64,000 bases of DNA from an uncultured Alistipes sp. (GTDB lineage Bacteria > Bacteroidota > Bacteroidia > Bacteroidales > Rikenellaceae). Location: contig CASDZP010000013.1 of assembly GCA_949285535.1 (NCBI GenBank), forward strand, positions 1-64,000, in the 5' to 3' direction. The translations under genes and the position numbers were made by a program. The notes beneath the pieces are model-generated. The model was given only the letters and a program-made list of their open reading frames with translations. It did no database searches and had not been told where the DNA came from. Positions 38,283 through 45,474 of the stretch are shown in pieces. How positions within the stretch are numbered: position 1 is the stretch's first letter; each line of letters starts with the position of its first letter.

Positions 38283-38425
38283 GATATAATGTCTGAAGTA
38301 TTTATTTCTCCGTGATATTGGTCACTTTGAGATTTCGGAACTCGGCGTCCGTACCTGCGGGTATAAGATGACCGCAGATAACGTTCTCCTTAAGTTTTTC
38401 AAGCGGGTCAACCTTGCCGAAGATG
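38283..38425 (-). repeat. Inverted partial copy of the rpoC 3' end and its 3' UTR
   Basis: Read on the - strand this reproduces the last ~42 codons of rpoC plus the 3' UTR (AAATAAATACTTCAGACA). By eye there are five substitutions (three at third positions) and a 3-nt deletion that keeps the frame, so its end reads [18 protein letters not shown] against the gene's [19 protein letters not shown]. Homology stops abruptly at 38425, where a GC-rich spacer begins. It is a remnant without a start. Confidence 0.92.
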
Positions 38426-38745
38426 TGTCTCCGACGGGTCTCCCGACAGGCACTCCGTGGGCTCTCCGAGGGCTCTCCGAGGGCGCCTTCCGCGGGAGTT
38501 ACTTTGTCCCTCGACAAAGTAACCAAAACGAGGGGGCACAGCCCCTTTTGACCATGTCATACCCATTTATCGCCTCCCGCATATCGCCTCCCGCTTCCCC
38601 CGTCGCCACGCATTACACCATCGTTTCCCGTCTCTCCCGATATAAGAGATGACGACAACACAACACAACAAAACACCTATAAATCGACTCATATAAGTAC
38701 AATCAAAAAGGAAAGTATTGACGGGGTACGCTTGCCAACTTGTCG
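38426..38745 (-). repeat. Repeat element copy B
   Basis: Starting at the rpoC copy: a GC-rich spacer (38426-38498) with repeated CTCTCCGAGGG units, then the core (38499-38560). Next is a linker with two CGCCTCCCGC repeats (38571-38597) and TAAGAGATGACGACAAC (38643-38659). The tail motif is GACGGGGTACGCTTGCCAAC at 38720-38739. Orientation is opposite to copies A, C and E. Linker and tail motifs recur in copy D. Confidence 0.85.
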
Positions 38746-38900
38746 GAGTTATAAAGGAGAAAGGCGTAAGAAGATAAAAATGACGAGATATGTTAATTAA
38801 CTCAACTTATCGAATGTATAAAGGGGAAAGCGGGTGTAAAATAAGATGTAAAATAATAAAATGGACGGGATACACTAATCAACTTGTTAATGATATTTAT
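38720..38900 (-). repeat. Degenerate tandem tail repeats of element B
   Basis: Three diverged units begin GACGGGGTACGCTTGCCAAC (38720), GACGAGATATGTTAATTAAC (38782) and GACGGGATACACTAATCAAC (38864). Each continues with ACTT and an A-rich stretch (TATAAAGGAGAAAG, TATAAAGGGGAAAG). Spacing is 62 and 82 bp. They look like decayed copies of the same unit. Confidence 0.65.
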
Positions 38901-39150
38901 ATTATATATTTCAATATATTCCATATTTCATATCTCATTGCTCCAATTTTATTTACCTCTTTATTTTTTATTTTAAGATAATCAGATAATTATTCTTTGT
39001 TGTATTACTATCGTTACTATATTAGTATATTAATATGTTGGTATATTATTAGTTCGTAATTGCTAATTAGTAATTACGAATTAATAATTGCTAATTACCG
39101 CTATCAAGTATCAGTTATTGATGTTTCCCGATAGTATATTTAGTTTTTCG
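38901..39150. other. AT-rich centre between head-to-head elements B and C
   Basis: About 250 bp of nearly pure A/T with short self-complementary stretches (for example TAATTGCTAATTAG and GTAATTACGAATTAAT near 39055-39090). No ORF, promoter or RNA gene can be supported. It is the midpoint of a large inverted arrangement spanning 38426-39403. Confidence 0.6.
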
Positions 39151-39403
39151 GCAAGTTGGCAAGCGTACCCCGTTATTTCTTTTCTTTGGCGAAAGCAGGG
39201 TATTATTAGCAAGAGGCTATAAACGTTTAGATTCTGACTTCGTAGAAGATAATGAGCCAACTGAATATGACATGGTCAAAAGGGGCTGTGCCCCCTCGTT
39301 TTGGTTACTTTGTCGAGGGACAAAGTAACTCCCGCGGAAGGCGCCCTCGGAGAGCCCGTCGGGAGACCCCTCGGAGAGAGCCCCGCGGGAGGCGTTATGT
39401 CAG
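39151..39403 (+). repeat. Repeat element copy C
   Basis: It starts with the tail motif in inverse (GTTGGCAAGCGTACCCCGTT, about 39155-39174). It continues with GACTTCGTAGAAGATAATGAG (39237-39256 region), the core (39267-39329), and a long GC-rich spacer (39330-39403) with CCCTCGGAGAG twice and CGTCGGGAGACC. The spacer runs into the inverted lysO copy. It is arranged head to head with copy B. Confidence 0.85.
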
Positions 39404-39497
39404 TATTATAACCGCCGTTTCGGGCAGTAACTTCGCTATTATATCCATAATTCTCGGTATAATAATAGACCTGACGTGACTTCACGATGCCTGTGAT
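39404..39497 (+). repeat. Inverted partial copy of the lysO C-terminal gene 3' end
   Basis: On the + strand it reproduces ATAACCGCCGTTTCGGGCAG and the following ~30 codons of the gene at 39521-40123. By eye there are third-position changes (ATC/ATT, ACA/ACG, ATA/ATG, GTA/GTG), one nonsynonymous change (CAC/CTC) and two single-base deletions that break the frame. The mirror axis is near 39515. Confidence 0.88.
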
Positions 39498-39545
39498 ATC
39501 GGCTTTATAACGGGATACCGCTATAAAGCCGATATTACAGGTATT
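39498..39545. terminator. Palindromic terminator overlapping the end of lysO
   Basis: GATATCGGCTTTATAACGGG pairs with its near-complement CTATAAAGCCGATATTAC (39498-39540). The stem includes the last codons and stop of the lysO gene, so coding and terminator functions overlap. A T-rich tract is weak. It is the symmetry centre of the lysO palindrome 39404-39626. Confidence 0.6.
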
Positions 39546-40123
39546 GTGAATGTTACGGTCAGGTCTATTATTATACCGTGAATTATGGATATGATAGCGA
39601 AGTTACTGCCCGAAACGGCGGTTATGATTGGCAGGGTGGTGTCGGCGGTGGTGGCGCCTCCGGCGGATATGGGGGCGAGTTTGCCGAAAACGGTCATGAT
39701 GAGGGGGGCGAAGAGGAGGGCGGTCAACTCTCGCATGATGTTGGATAACAGAGCTACGGTGCCGAGTTCTGCACCTTTCGCTTCGGTTATTATGATGGAG
39801 CTGAGGGAGTAATAACCCATGCCGCCGCCGACAGCGACGGCGTCCATGACGGGCATTTTGTCGTATAGTGCGCCTACCGCCGCGCTACCGCCCCATGAAC
39901 CCAGGACGGTGGCAAGGGGAAGAAGAAACGACAGGATGCCTTGCGAACGAAAGGCGGTCAGAATGGAGCGGTTGCCGCCTATGGTGATGCCGACACAGAA
40001 CATGAGCGCCCATAAGGCGTAACGGGTGGTGTCCGCGCTCAAAAGAAAGTCGGGAAGGTCGAAAAGACGGCCTACCGCAACCCCGATGCCGAAAAAGGCT
40101 ATTATGATTACACTGTCTCTCAT
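39521..40123 (-). CDS. lysO: LysO-family lysine exporter, C-terminal half
   Basis: A 200-aa membrane protein of DUF340/LysO type with about six segments. Typical motifs are LMFCVGITIGG, AVGGGMGYYSLSSIIITE and AVSGSNFAIISIIHGIIIDL. In E. coli LysO is one protein that exports lysine; here the two halves are separate genes overlapping by 4 bp, as in other Bacteroidota. Both halves probably form one transporter. Confidence 0.82.
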   Translation of the reverse strand: MRDSVIIIAFFGIGVAVGRLFDLPDFLLSADTTRYALWALMFCVGITIGGNRSILTAFRSQGILSFLLPLATVLGSWGGSAAVGALYDKMPVMDAVAVGGGMGYYSLSSIIITEAKGAELGTVALLSNIMRELTALLFAPLIMTVFGKLAPISAGGATTADTTLPIITAVSGSNFAIISIIHGIIIDLTVTFTIPVISAL

Positions 40124-40422
40124 TGCTCACCTCCTTGTCCGTCAGGTTGACTTTCGGTAAATTGTTTTGAAAATATTTTCCAGAGTACCCATGAAAGGGC
40201 GCAACTGCCCAATAAGGCTCCCATGGTTACGACAAAGGCGTCAATGCCGAGAGAACCGAGCGACGCCAGTATAGAGTCGTCGGAACCGACGCTTATGCCC
40301 ATTAGAAAGAGCAACAGACAGATAAAACCCATTATCCCTTTCTTGACAACGTTCATGGGGATGACGTTGGCGAAACGGCCTAGTATGAAGCCGAGGAAGA
40401 CGGATATTATTACTCCGAACAT
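40120..40422 (-). CDS. LysO-family lysine exporter, N-terminal half
   Basis: A 100-aa protein with three membrane segments. The LysO N-terminal pattern FLGFILGRFANVIP and LFLMGISVGSDDSILASL is present. Its stop overlaps the start of the C-terminal half (ATGA-type), implying coupled translation. Confidence 0.8.
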   Translation of the reverse strand: MFGVIISVFLGFILGRFANVIPMNVVKKGIMGFICLLLFLMGISVGSDDSILASLGSLGIDAFVVTMGALLGSCALSWVLWKIFSKQFTESQPDGQGGEQ

Positions 40423-40518
40423 AGCTTTTTTAACTTGAGTGTTGAGGATAAACCGTTACGTATTGTGCCGATGTCGCAAGGTATGTTGTGTATGCGACTG
40501 ATAAAAAGGTGGCGACAT

Positions 40519-40558
40519 AAAAATAAGCATCCGACTTTCGGTCCGATGCTTATTTTAT
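40519..40558 (-). terminator. Terminator of efp
   Basis: AAATAAGCATC and GATGCTTATTT (40521-40556) pair, with an inner GAC/GTC extension across one mismatch. It lies 32 bp after the efp stop. Confidence 0.8.
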
Positions 40559-40589
40559 TTAGACAAAAGGTCTAACCGTGGGGTAAGCC

Positions 40590-41156
40590 TTATTTTATTC
40601 TCTCGTAGTATTCGCGGGTGCGGGTGTCCACACGTATTTTCTCGCCTGTTGTGATGAACAGAGGCACTTTTATTGTTGCGCCTGTCTCGACGGTAGCGGG
40701 TTTGAGCGCGTTTGAAGAGGCGGTGTCGCCTTTTACGCCCGGCTCTGTGTAGGTAACTTCCATTTCAACGATGGGAGGAAGCTCCGCTGTCAGGACGGTG
40801 TCTTTTTCGGTGTGGAACATGACCTCTACAATCTGACCCTCTTTCATGAGGTCTGAGTTCTCAATCAGGTCACGGTTGATGACAATCTGTTCGAAAGTCT
40901 CGGTGTGCATGAAGTTGCAACCCATGTCGTCTTCGTAGAGGAACTGATAGGGGCGACGTTCCACGCGTACGGGCTCGATTTTCTCGCCTGCGGTGAAAGT
41001 ATTGTCTATTGTACGACCGTTCTCGATGTTTTTAAGTTTGGTACGTACGAAAGCGGGGCCTTTGCCCGGTTTGACGTGCTGGAACTCCACAACCATGAAT
41101 GTCTTGCCGTTGAGCTCTATGCACATGCCGTTTTTAAGGTCAGCTGTTGTAGCCAT
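40590..41156 (-). CDS. efp: Elongation factor P
   Basis: A 188-aa tRNA-shaped factor that rescues ribosomes at polyproline. The tip loop is [13 protein letters not shown]; the residue aligned with the modified Lys34 is K (in PGKGP), so a Lys or other modification system is possible. Domain III ends [15 protein letters not shown]. It has its own consensus promoter and terminator. Confidence 0.95.
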   Translation of the reverse strand: MATTADLKNGMCIELNGKTFMVVEFQHVKPGKGPAFVRTKLKNIENGRTIDNTFTAGEKIEPVRVERRPYQFLYEDDMGCNFMHTETFEQIVINRDLIENSDLMKEGQIVEVMFHTEKDTVLTAELPPIVEMEVTYTEPGVKGDTASSNALKPATVETGATIKVPLFITTGEKIRVDTRTREYYERIK

Positions 41157-41185
41157 ATCTTCGTTTTTTTTATGATTTCGCTGTG

Positions 41186-41216
41186 CAAAAATAATACTTT
41201 TTCGGGAAACATCAAA
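41186..41216 (-). promoter_or_regulatory. Promoter of efp
   Basis: On the - strand TTTG (41216-41213), a 19-nt spacer and TATTTTTG (41193-41186) match the Bacteroidota consensus fully, 30 bp before the start codon. It lies between the DUF3467 stop (41253) and efp. Confidence 0.8.
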
Positions 41217-41252
41217 CAGGGTGTTTCCGAGCCTTGTGATGCCGAGGAGCCG

Positions 41253-41570
41253 TTACGCCTCGCCTACCATTGACACCCCTATCGGGTCAACCTCGTGTTC
41301 CATGGGGTGTATGTCGATGTCGCCGAAGTTTTTCTCGTATCGTGAGATGTTCTCCTGAAGCGAGAGCAACAATCTTTTGGCGTGTTCGGGCGCCAGTATG
41401 ACACGGCTTTTGACCTTACCCTTGTCCGCCGCGGGCATCAGACTGATGAAATCGAGGACAAACTCGCTCGAAGAGTGTGAAATGATGGCCAGATTGGAAT
41501 AGACGCCGTCCGCGACTTTGTCGTCTATCTCTATGTTGACCTCATCGGAGGTTACAGGGTTGAATCTCAT
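41253..41570 (-). CDS. DUF3467 protein
   Basis: A 105-aa soluble protein matching the DUF3467 pattern: ADGVYSNLAIISHSSSEFVLDFISLMP and RVILAPEHAKRLLLSLQENISRYE. This family often sits near rpoC in Bacteroidota, as here. Function is unknown. A -7 box TACCTTTG lies at 41604-41597 on the - strand. Confidence 0.85.
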   Translation of the reverse strand: MRFNPVTSDEVNIEIDDKVADGVYSNLAIISHSSSEFVLDFISLMPAADKGKVKSRVILAPEHAKRLLLSLQENISRYEKNFGDIDIHPMEHEVDPIGVSMVGEA

Positions 41571-41596
41571 CTTTTCTTGGGGAAAAATATTTGCGA

Positions 41597-41604
41597 CAAA
41601 GGTA
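41597..41604 (-). promoter_or_regulatory. -7 box of the DUF3467 gene
   Basis: TACCTTTG on the - strand is an exact TANNTTTG match, 27-34 bp before the start codon. No clear -33 TTTG was found. Confidence 0.45.
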
Positions 41605-41757
41605 AGAATCTTTGTAAAAGAATCTCCGTGAGCCGACTCTTTTTTTGTAACATTTTATCAACAATAAAATTTGATGCCGGTTAAAATAAATTATAAAAGG
41701 ATTCGTTATCTTTACGAATTATTACAATATTATTATTTATTTTATTATCCCCAAGTA

Positions 41758-42939
41758 ATGAAAAATACATGCATCAGGAGAATGCATGCTGAAAACATCT
41801 TGTTTTTTGCCATGTTTGCGGTCGCATGTCTCGTTTTGAGTTCATGTCATAAACGCGAATCGTCAGGTGAGAGAGAGAAGGCCGAAAGAACCGTTATTGT
41901 CTATATGGTTGCGGACAACACTCTTTACGGCTATGCCGATTATGACCTTGACGAGATGAGCGACGGTATGAAAGGCGTTGACGGCAATCTCGTCGTCTAT
42001 CTCTATGACGGTATCGACGCTCCGTCTCTCATCGAGATAGACAAAAACGGAACAAGACGCACGGTCAAGAGATATGCCGAGCATAATCCGCTTAAGATAA
42101 ACACCATGCAGACGGTCGTCAGGGACATCATGCAGTCATATCCTGCCGACAGTTTCATCATAGACCTCTGGTCGCACGCCAACGCGTGGTATCCTGCGGC
42201 TGTTCCGTCCGAGGCTGTCTCTTACTCTTTCGGTGAGAGCGACAATTACAACTCTTCCAGTATGAATATCGCCGATTTGGCTACTGCGCTGGAGGGATGC
42301 GGACATTTTGAGGCGGTGATATTCGACGCCTGCCTGATGAGCAACATCGAATCGCTCTACCAGCTGCGCAAGACCGCCGACAACTTTATTGCGGCGCCCA
42401 CAGAGACATCCGCCGACGGCCTGCCTTATGACAAGGTGCTTCCGATACTCTTCGAGAAGGAACCCGACTATAAAAACATGCTCGACGTCGTTTATGCCTC
42501 TTACAATGGCAAGAACATAACGATGTCCCACATCGAGTCCGCACGACTCGAAGAGCTTGCCGAGGCTTGCGGTGAACTGCTCGCCTCCGACCCGCAGGCT
42601 TTTGCCGCCACATTCTCGTTAGACCCGATTTATTTTCTGACTTCTACACAGTGTTACATATATTCAGGCTCTCTGCTTTTGTCTGACCTGGACAGCGGCT
42701 ATAAAACGGTATTCGGAGACACTCCGCAGATGCGGGCTGTCTCGGAGATTATAGGCAAGTGCGTCACCTATTCGGTGCACTCGTCAAGCGCGTTCGGGTA
42801 CAGAATATATCCTGACAAATACAGCGGTCTGTCAACATCTTTTTATTGCGCGTACATGAGCCGTTCCGCGCGTGACTCCTATCGCACTACGGACTGGTAT
42901 AAGGATGTCATCGAGCCTTATGTTTCATTCGGTGATTAG
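41758..42939 (+). CDS. Clostripain-family (C11) cysteine peptidase lipoprotein
   Basis: A 393-aa protein. The ATG at 41758 gives a signal peptide with lipobox (ACLVLSSC), so earlier starts are rejected. The catalytic His is in IIDLWSHANAW and the Cys in AVIFDACLMSNIES, both C11 hallmarks. The N-terminal strand RTVIVYMVADNTLYGY is typical. C11 peptidases cleave after basic residues, often after self-activation. The 3' end overlaps the convergent DUF308 gene by 15 bp. Confidence 0.85.
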   Translation: MKNTCIRRMHAENILFFAMFAVACLVLSSCHKRESSGEREKAERTVIVYMVADNTLYGYADYDLDEMSDGMKGVDGNLVVYLYDGIDAPSLIEIDKNGTRRTVKRYAEHNPLKINTMQTVVRDIMQSYPADSFIIDLWSHANAWYPAAVPSEAVSYSFGESDNYNSSSMNIADLATALEGCGHFEAVIFDACLMSNIESLYQLRKTADNFIAAPTETSADGLPYDKVLPILFEKEPDYKNMLDVVYASYNGKNITMSHIESARLEELAEACGELLASDPQAFAATFSLDPIYFLTSTQCYIYSGSLLLSDLDSGYKTVFGDTPQMRAVSEIIGKCVTYSVHSSSAFGYRIYPDKYSGLSTSFYCAYMSRSARDSYRTTDWYKDVIEPYVSFGD

Positions 42940-43464
42940 ACGGCGCACCTGAACCGATATGGTCAGCATTGCCGTTCCTGACACTATCATGGTGGCACCC
43001 ATGCAGGACAACGGACATTGACCCGAAAAGAAAACGGTGAAAAGGGATGACAGAACGAAAAGGCAGCCGCTGACTATTATTGTCACTGCTGTGTTGTGGG
43101 CTCTTTTGCGCATCAATATGCCTACATAAAGCGACACTATGCCGCACGCGAGCAGCCATGCGCAGAATATCATTATCGGATATTGAATCGGAAGGTTGAA
43201 AACAAAAAGTACACAGACGCCTAAAACAGTGTCCGTGACTATACTGAACCACACCACCCATCTGTTGCGTCTGCCGACCTGTTTCTGTCGAAGAAAGTTC
43301 AGCAGGGAGGTCAGTCCCGACGCGAAGAAGATTGTTCCGAAAATCGGAGACAAATCGACAAATGACGATTTGGGGTTATAGAGCATTGCGATTCCGAGCA
43401 TTATGCAAGTGACTCCGAGTAGTGATATCATCCACCAGAATCTGATTTTACCCACGTTTCCCAT
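42925..43464 (-). CDS. HdeD/DUF308-like membrane protein
   Basis: A 179-aa protein with about six membrane segments in three pairs (for example WMISLLGVTCIMLGIAML, IFGTIFFASGLTSLLNF, IMIFCAWLLACGIVSLYVGI). The paired-repeat layout is the HdeD/DUF308 fold. HdeD in E. coli relates to acid resistance, but function here is unknown. Its end overlaps the C11 peptidase gene tail to tail. Confidence 0.65.
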   Translation of the reverse strand: MGNVGKIRFWWMISLLGVTCIMLGIAMLYNPKSSFVDLSPIFGTIFFASGLTSLLNFLRQKQVGRRNRWVVWFSIVTDTVLGVCVLFVFNLPIQYPIMIFCAWLLACGIVSLYVGILMRKRAHNTAVTIIVSGCLFVLSSLFTVFFSGQCPLSCMGATMIVSGTAMLTISVQVRRLITE

Positions 43465-43597
43465 CGTTTTTGTTTTTTAGGTGCTTTTTGGAGTGTAATG
43501 GATAAGACGCCGTTGCCTTTACGCGGAAACATACAAAAATTATGCCTTTTTATTGTCGATACAAGAAAAATAAGGGGCGGATAATAAATTAAAAAAG

Positions 43598-43609
43598 TGT
43601 AAATTTACA
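43598..43609. promoter_or_regulatory. Palindrome TGTAAATTTACA, possible operator
   Basis: A perfect 12-bp palindrome in the 238-bp gap before the ElbB-like gene and RND operon, about 95 bp upstream of the start codon. It has the symmetry of a repressor site. No regulator gene is adjacent, so the assignment is weak. Confidence 0.25.
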
Positions 43610-43702
43610 AGGTAACCGTATGAACACAATAATCCTGTAAAACGGGACCTTTGTTTTAGTATCGGCACGATTTGTGTTTATTCACATAAAAACGATATAA
43701 AA

Positions 43703-44377
43703 ATGAGAAAGAATTTTAAAGTGGCGGTTATTCTCGCAGGTTGCGGAGCCAGAGACGGTTCGGAGATACAGGAATCAACGCTTGCTCTTTACGCCCTGTC
43801 GAAAGAGGGTTTTGAAACGGAATGTTTCGCTCCCGACATTGAGGTGAGGGAGGTCATAAACCATATCGACGGGACTCCCATGAACCAGAAACGCGATGTG
43901 CTGATTGAGGCGGCACGAATAGTCAGAGGCAAGATTGCTCCTCTGGACACTCTTGATGTCGATAAGTTCGACGCCCTGCTTTTCCCCGGAGGTTCGGGAA
44001 GCGCGAAAAACATTTTCACCATGATGATTGACGGTCTCGACTTCGAGGTGTTGCCTGAGGTCAGCCGTGTGATAAGGGCTTTTAATGCCGCGTCCAAACC
44101 GATATGCGGTATGTGCATAGCTCCTGTTATGCTGGCGAAAGTTTTGTCGGACAAGAAGATTACAATAACGCTCGGTCCGCAGAGCGATTTGTGTGGGCAG
44201 ATAAGCGAAAAATTCGGAGTTACGGTCGAGGTGTGTCCTCGCGACAAAGCCACCGTCGATTGCGTGAACAAGGTGGTTACAACGCCTTGTTACATGTACC
44301 CCGACTCTACAATCGCCCAAATCGGTGACGGGGCAATAGAAATGGTGCGCCGATTAAAAACAATGCTAACAGAATAA
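43703..44377 (+). CDS. elbB: ElbB-like DJ-1/PfpI superfamily protein (glyoxalase)
   Basis: A 224-aa class I glutamine-amidotransferase-like protein. The N-terminal VAVILAGCGARDGSEIQE and the nucleophile elbow ICGMCIAPVMLAKVL (Cys) match ElbB/YhbL; LLFPGGSGSAKN is also typical. ElbB has weak glyoxalase activity and was linked to isoprenoid synthesis. The RND operon begins 14 bp downstream, so it may be cotranscribed. Confidence 0.85.
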   Translation: MRKNFKVAVILAGCGARDGSEIQESTLALYALSKEGFETECFAPDIEVREVINHIDGTPMNQKRDVLIEAARIVRGKIAPLDTLDVDKFDALLFPGGSGSAKNIFTMMIDGLDFEVLPEVSRVIRAFNAASKPICGMCIAPVMLAKVLSDKKITITLGPQSDLCGQISEKFGVTVEVCPRDKATVDCVNKVVTTPCYMYPDSTIAQIGDGAIEMVRRLKTMLTE

Positions 44378-44390
44378 CCATTCGGAAAAG

Positions 44391-45452
44391 ATGAAATCTT
44401 CAATTTTCTCCGCTCTTGCGGCAATGACGGCGGTATTGTCGTTTCAATCGTGTGCCGAGCAGAACCAGATAAAGACCTTCGACCGACCCGTCAGACTGTA
44501 TGACGTGGAATCGATGCATGTTTTTGAACGTAACTATCCCGGTGTCGTCTCGTCCGAGACCACGAGTAATCTTGCTTTCAAGATGAGCGGTCAGCTGATA
44601 AGACTGGATGTCGAGGACGGTATGTCGGTGAAGAAAGGCGACTTTATCGCCAAGATAGACCCTATCGACTTCAAATTGCAGGTGGACGCGGCGAGAGCGG
44701 CATATGTCAACAGCAAATCACAGCTCGAAAGGTATGAGCGTCTCGTCGAGAAGCAGGCGATATCCAGACAGGAGTATGAGGGTGTGCAGGCTACTTACCG
44801 ACGTGACAAGTCGAACTATGAGAACGCCCGCACAATGCTTCGCGAGACGGAGCTGTACGCCCCTTTCTCCGGCATAATAGAACATTGCTACGTCGATAAT
44901 TTCCAGCGTGTGCAGGCATCGGAGACGGTTGTGAGACTGATAGACCCGAACGCGTTGCAGATAGATTTTACCTTGCCCGACAACAATATCAAGCTTTTGA
45001 AAGCCAATGACGTGAAATTCTATGTCACTTTCGAGGCTTTCCCGACCACGATGTTCGAGGCGAAGATAAAGAAGATTGTCGAGGCGTCTCCTGACGGAAC
45101 AGGTATCCCCGTTAGCGTCGTTATAGACGACAAGAGTTTCAATACTACCGAATATACCGTAAGACCAGGTTTCTCCGCCACCGTCACGCTCAAGATAACC
45201 AACGAGGAGCGCAAGGATTACACCTCCGTGCCTTTGAGCGCGTTGCGCAGCAGTCTGACGGGTAACAAGGCGGACAGCGTGTGGGTATATAACCCGCAGG
45301 ATTCGACCGTCTCGTTGAGAGGCATAACCACCGGCGAGCTTTTCGGCACCAACAGAATCGCAGTCACTTCGGGACTCGAACCCGGCGAAAAGGTTGTCAC
45401 GGCGGGTGTCTATCAGCTGGTTGAAGGACAGAAAGTGAGACCGCTCAAATAA
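44391..45452 (+). CDS. RND efflux periplasmic adaptor (membrane fusion protein), lipoprotein
   Basis: A 353-aa protein with lipobox (TAVLSFQSC) anchoring it to the membrane. The lipoyl/barrel-sandwich halves are SGQLIRLDVEDGMSVKKGDFIAKIDP and ELYAPFSGIIEHCYVDNFQRV, flanking a short alpha-hairpin (about residues 100-150). A beta-barrel and membrane-proximal domain follow. It links the RND pump to the TolC-like channel. It is first in the three-gene pump operon. Confidence 0.92.
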   Translation: MKSSIFSALAAMTAVLSFQSCAEQNQIKTFDRPVRLYDVESMHVFERNYPGVVSSETTSNLAFKMSGQLIRLDVEDGMSVKKGDFIAKIDPIDFKLQVDAARAAYVNSKSQLERYERLVEKQAISRQEYEGVQATYRRDKSNYENARTMLRETELYAPFSGIIEHCYVDNFQRVQASETVVRLIDPNALQIDFTLPDNNIKLLKANDVKFYVTFEAFPTTMFEAKIKKIVEASPDGTGIPVSVVIDDKSFNTTEYTVRPGFSATVTLKITNEERKDYTSVPLSALRSSLTGNKADSVWVYNPQDSTVSLRGITTGELFGTNRIAVTSGLEPGEKVVTAGVYQLVEGQKVRPLK

Positions 45453-45474
45453 AAAAGATTAAATCCGAAAAAAG

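Noticed and set aside
38302-38526. A 74-residue - strand frame ending in [15 protein letters not shown]... that looks like an RpoC fragment gene
   Set aside because: It reads through the core and spacer into the inverted rpoC copy. It has no promoter or independent family, so it is a by-product of the repeat, not a gene.
39252-39479. A 75-residue + strand frame over element C and the lysO arm
   Set aside because: Translation of the core ([15 protein letters not shown]) plus spacer repeats; the same translation appears from other copies of the core, so it reflects the repeat and not a protein.
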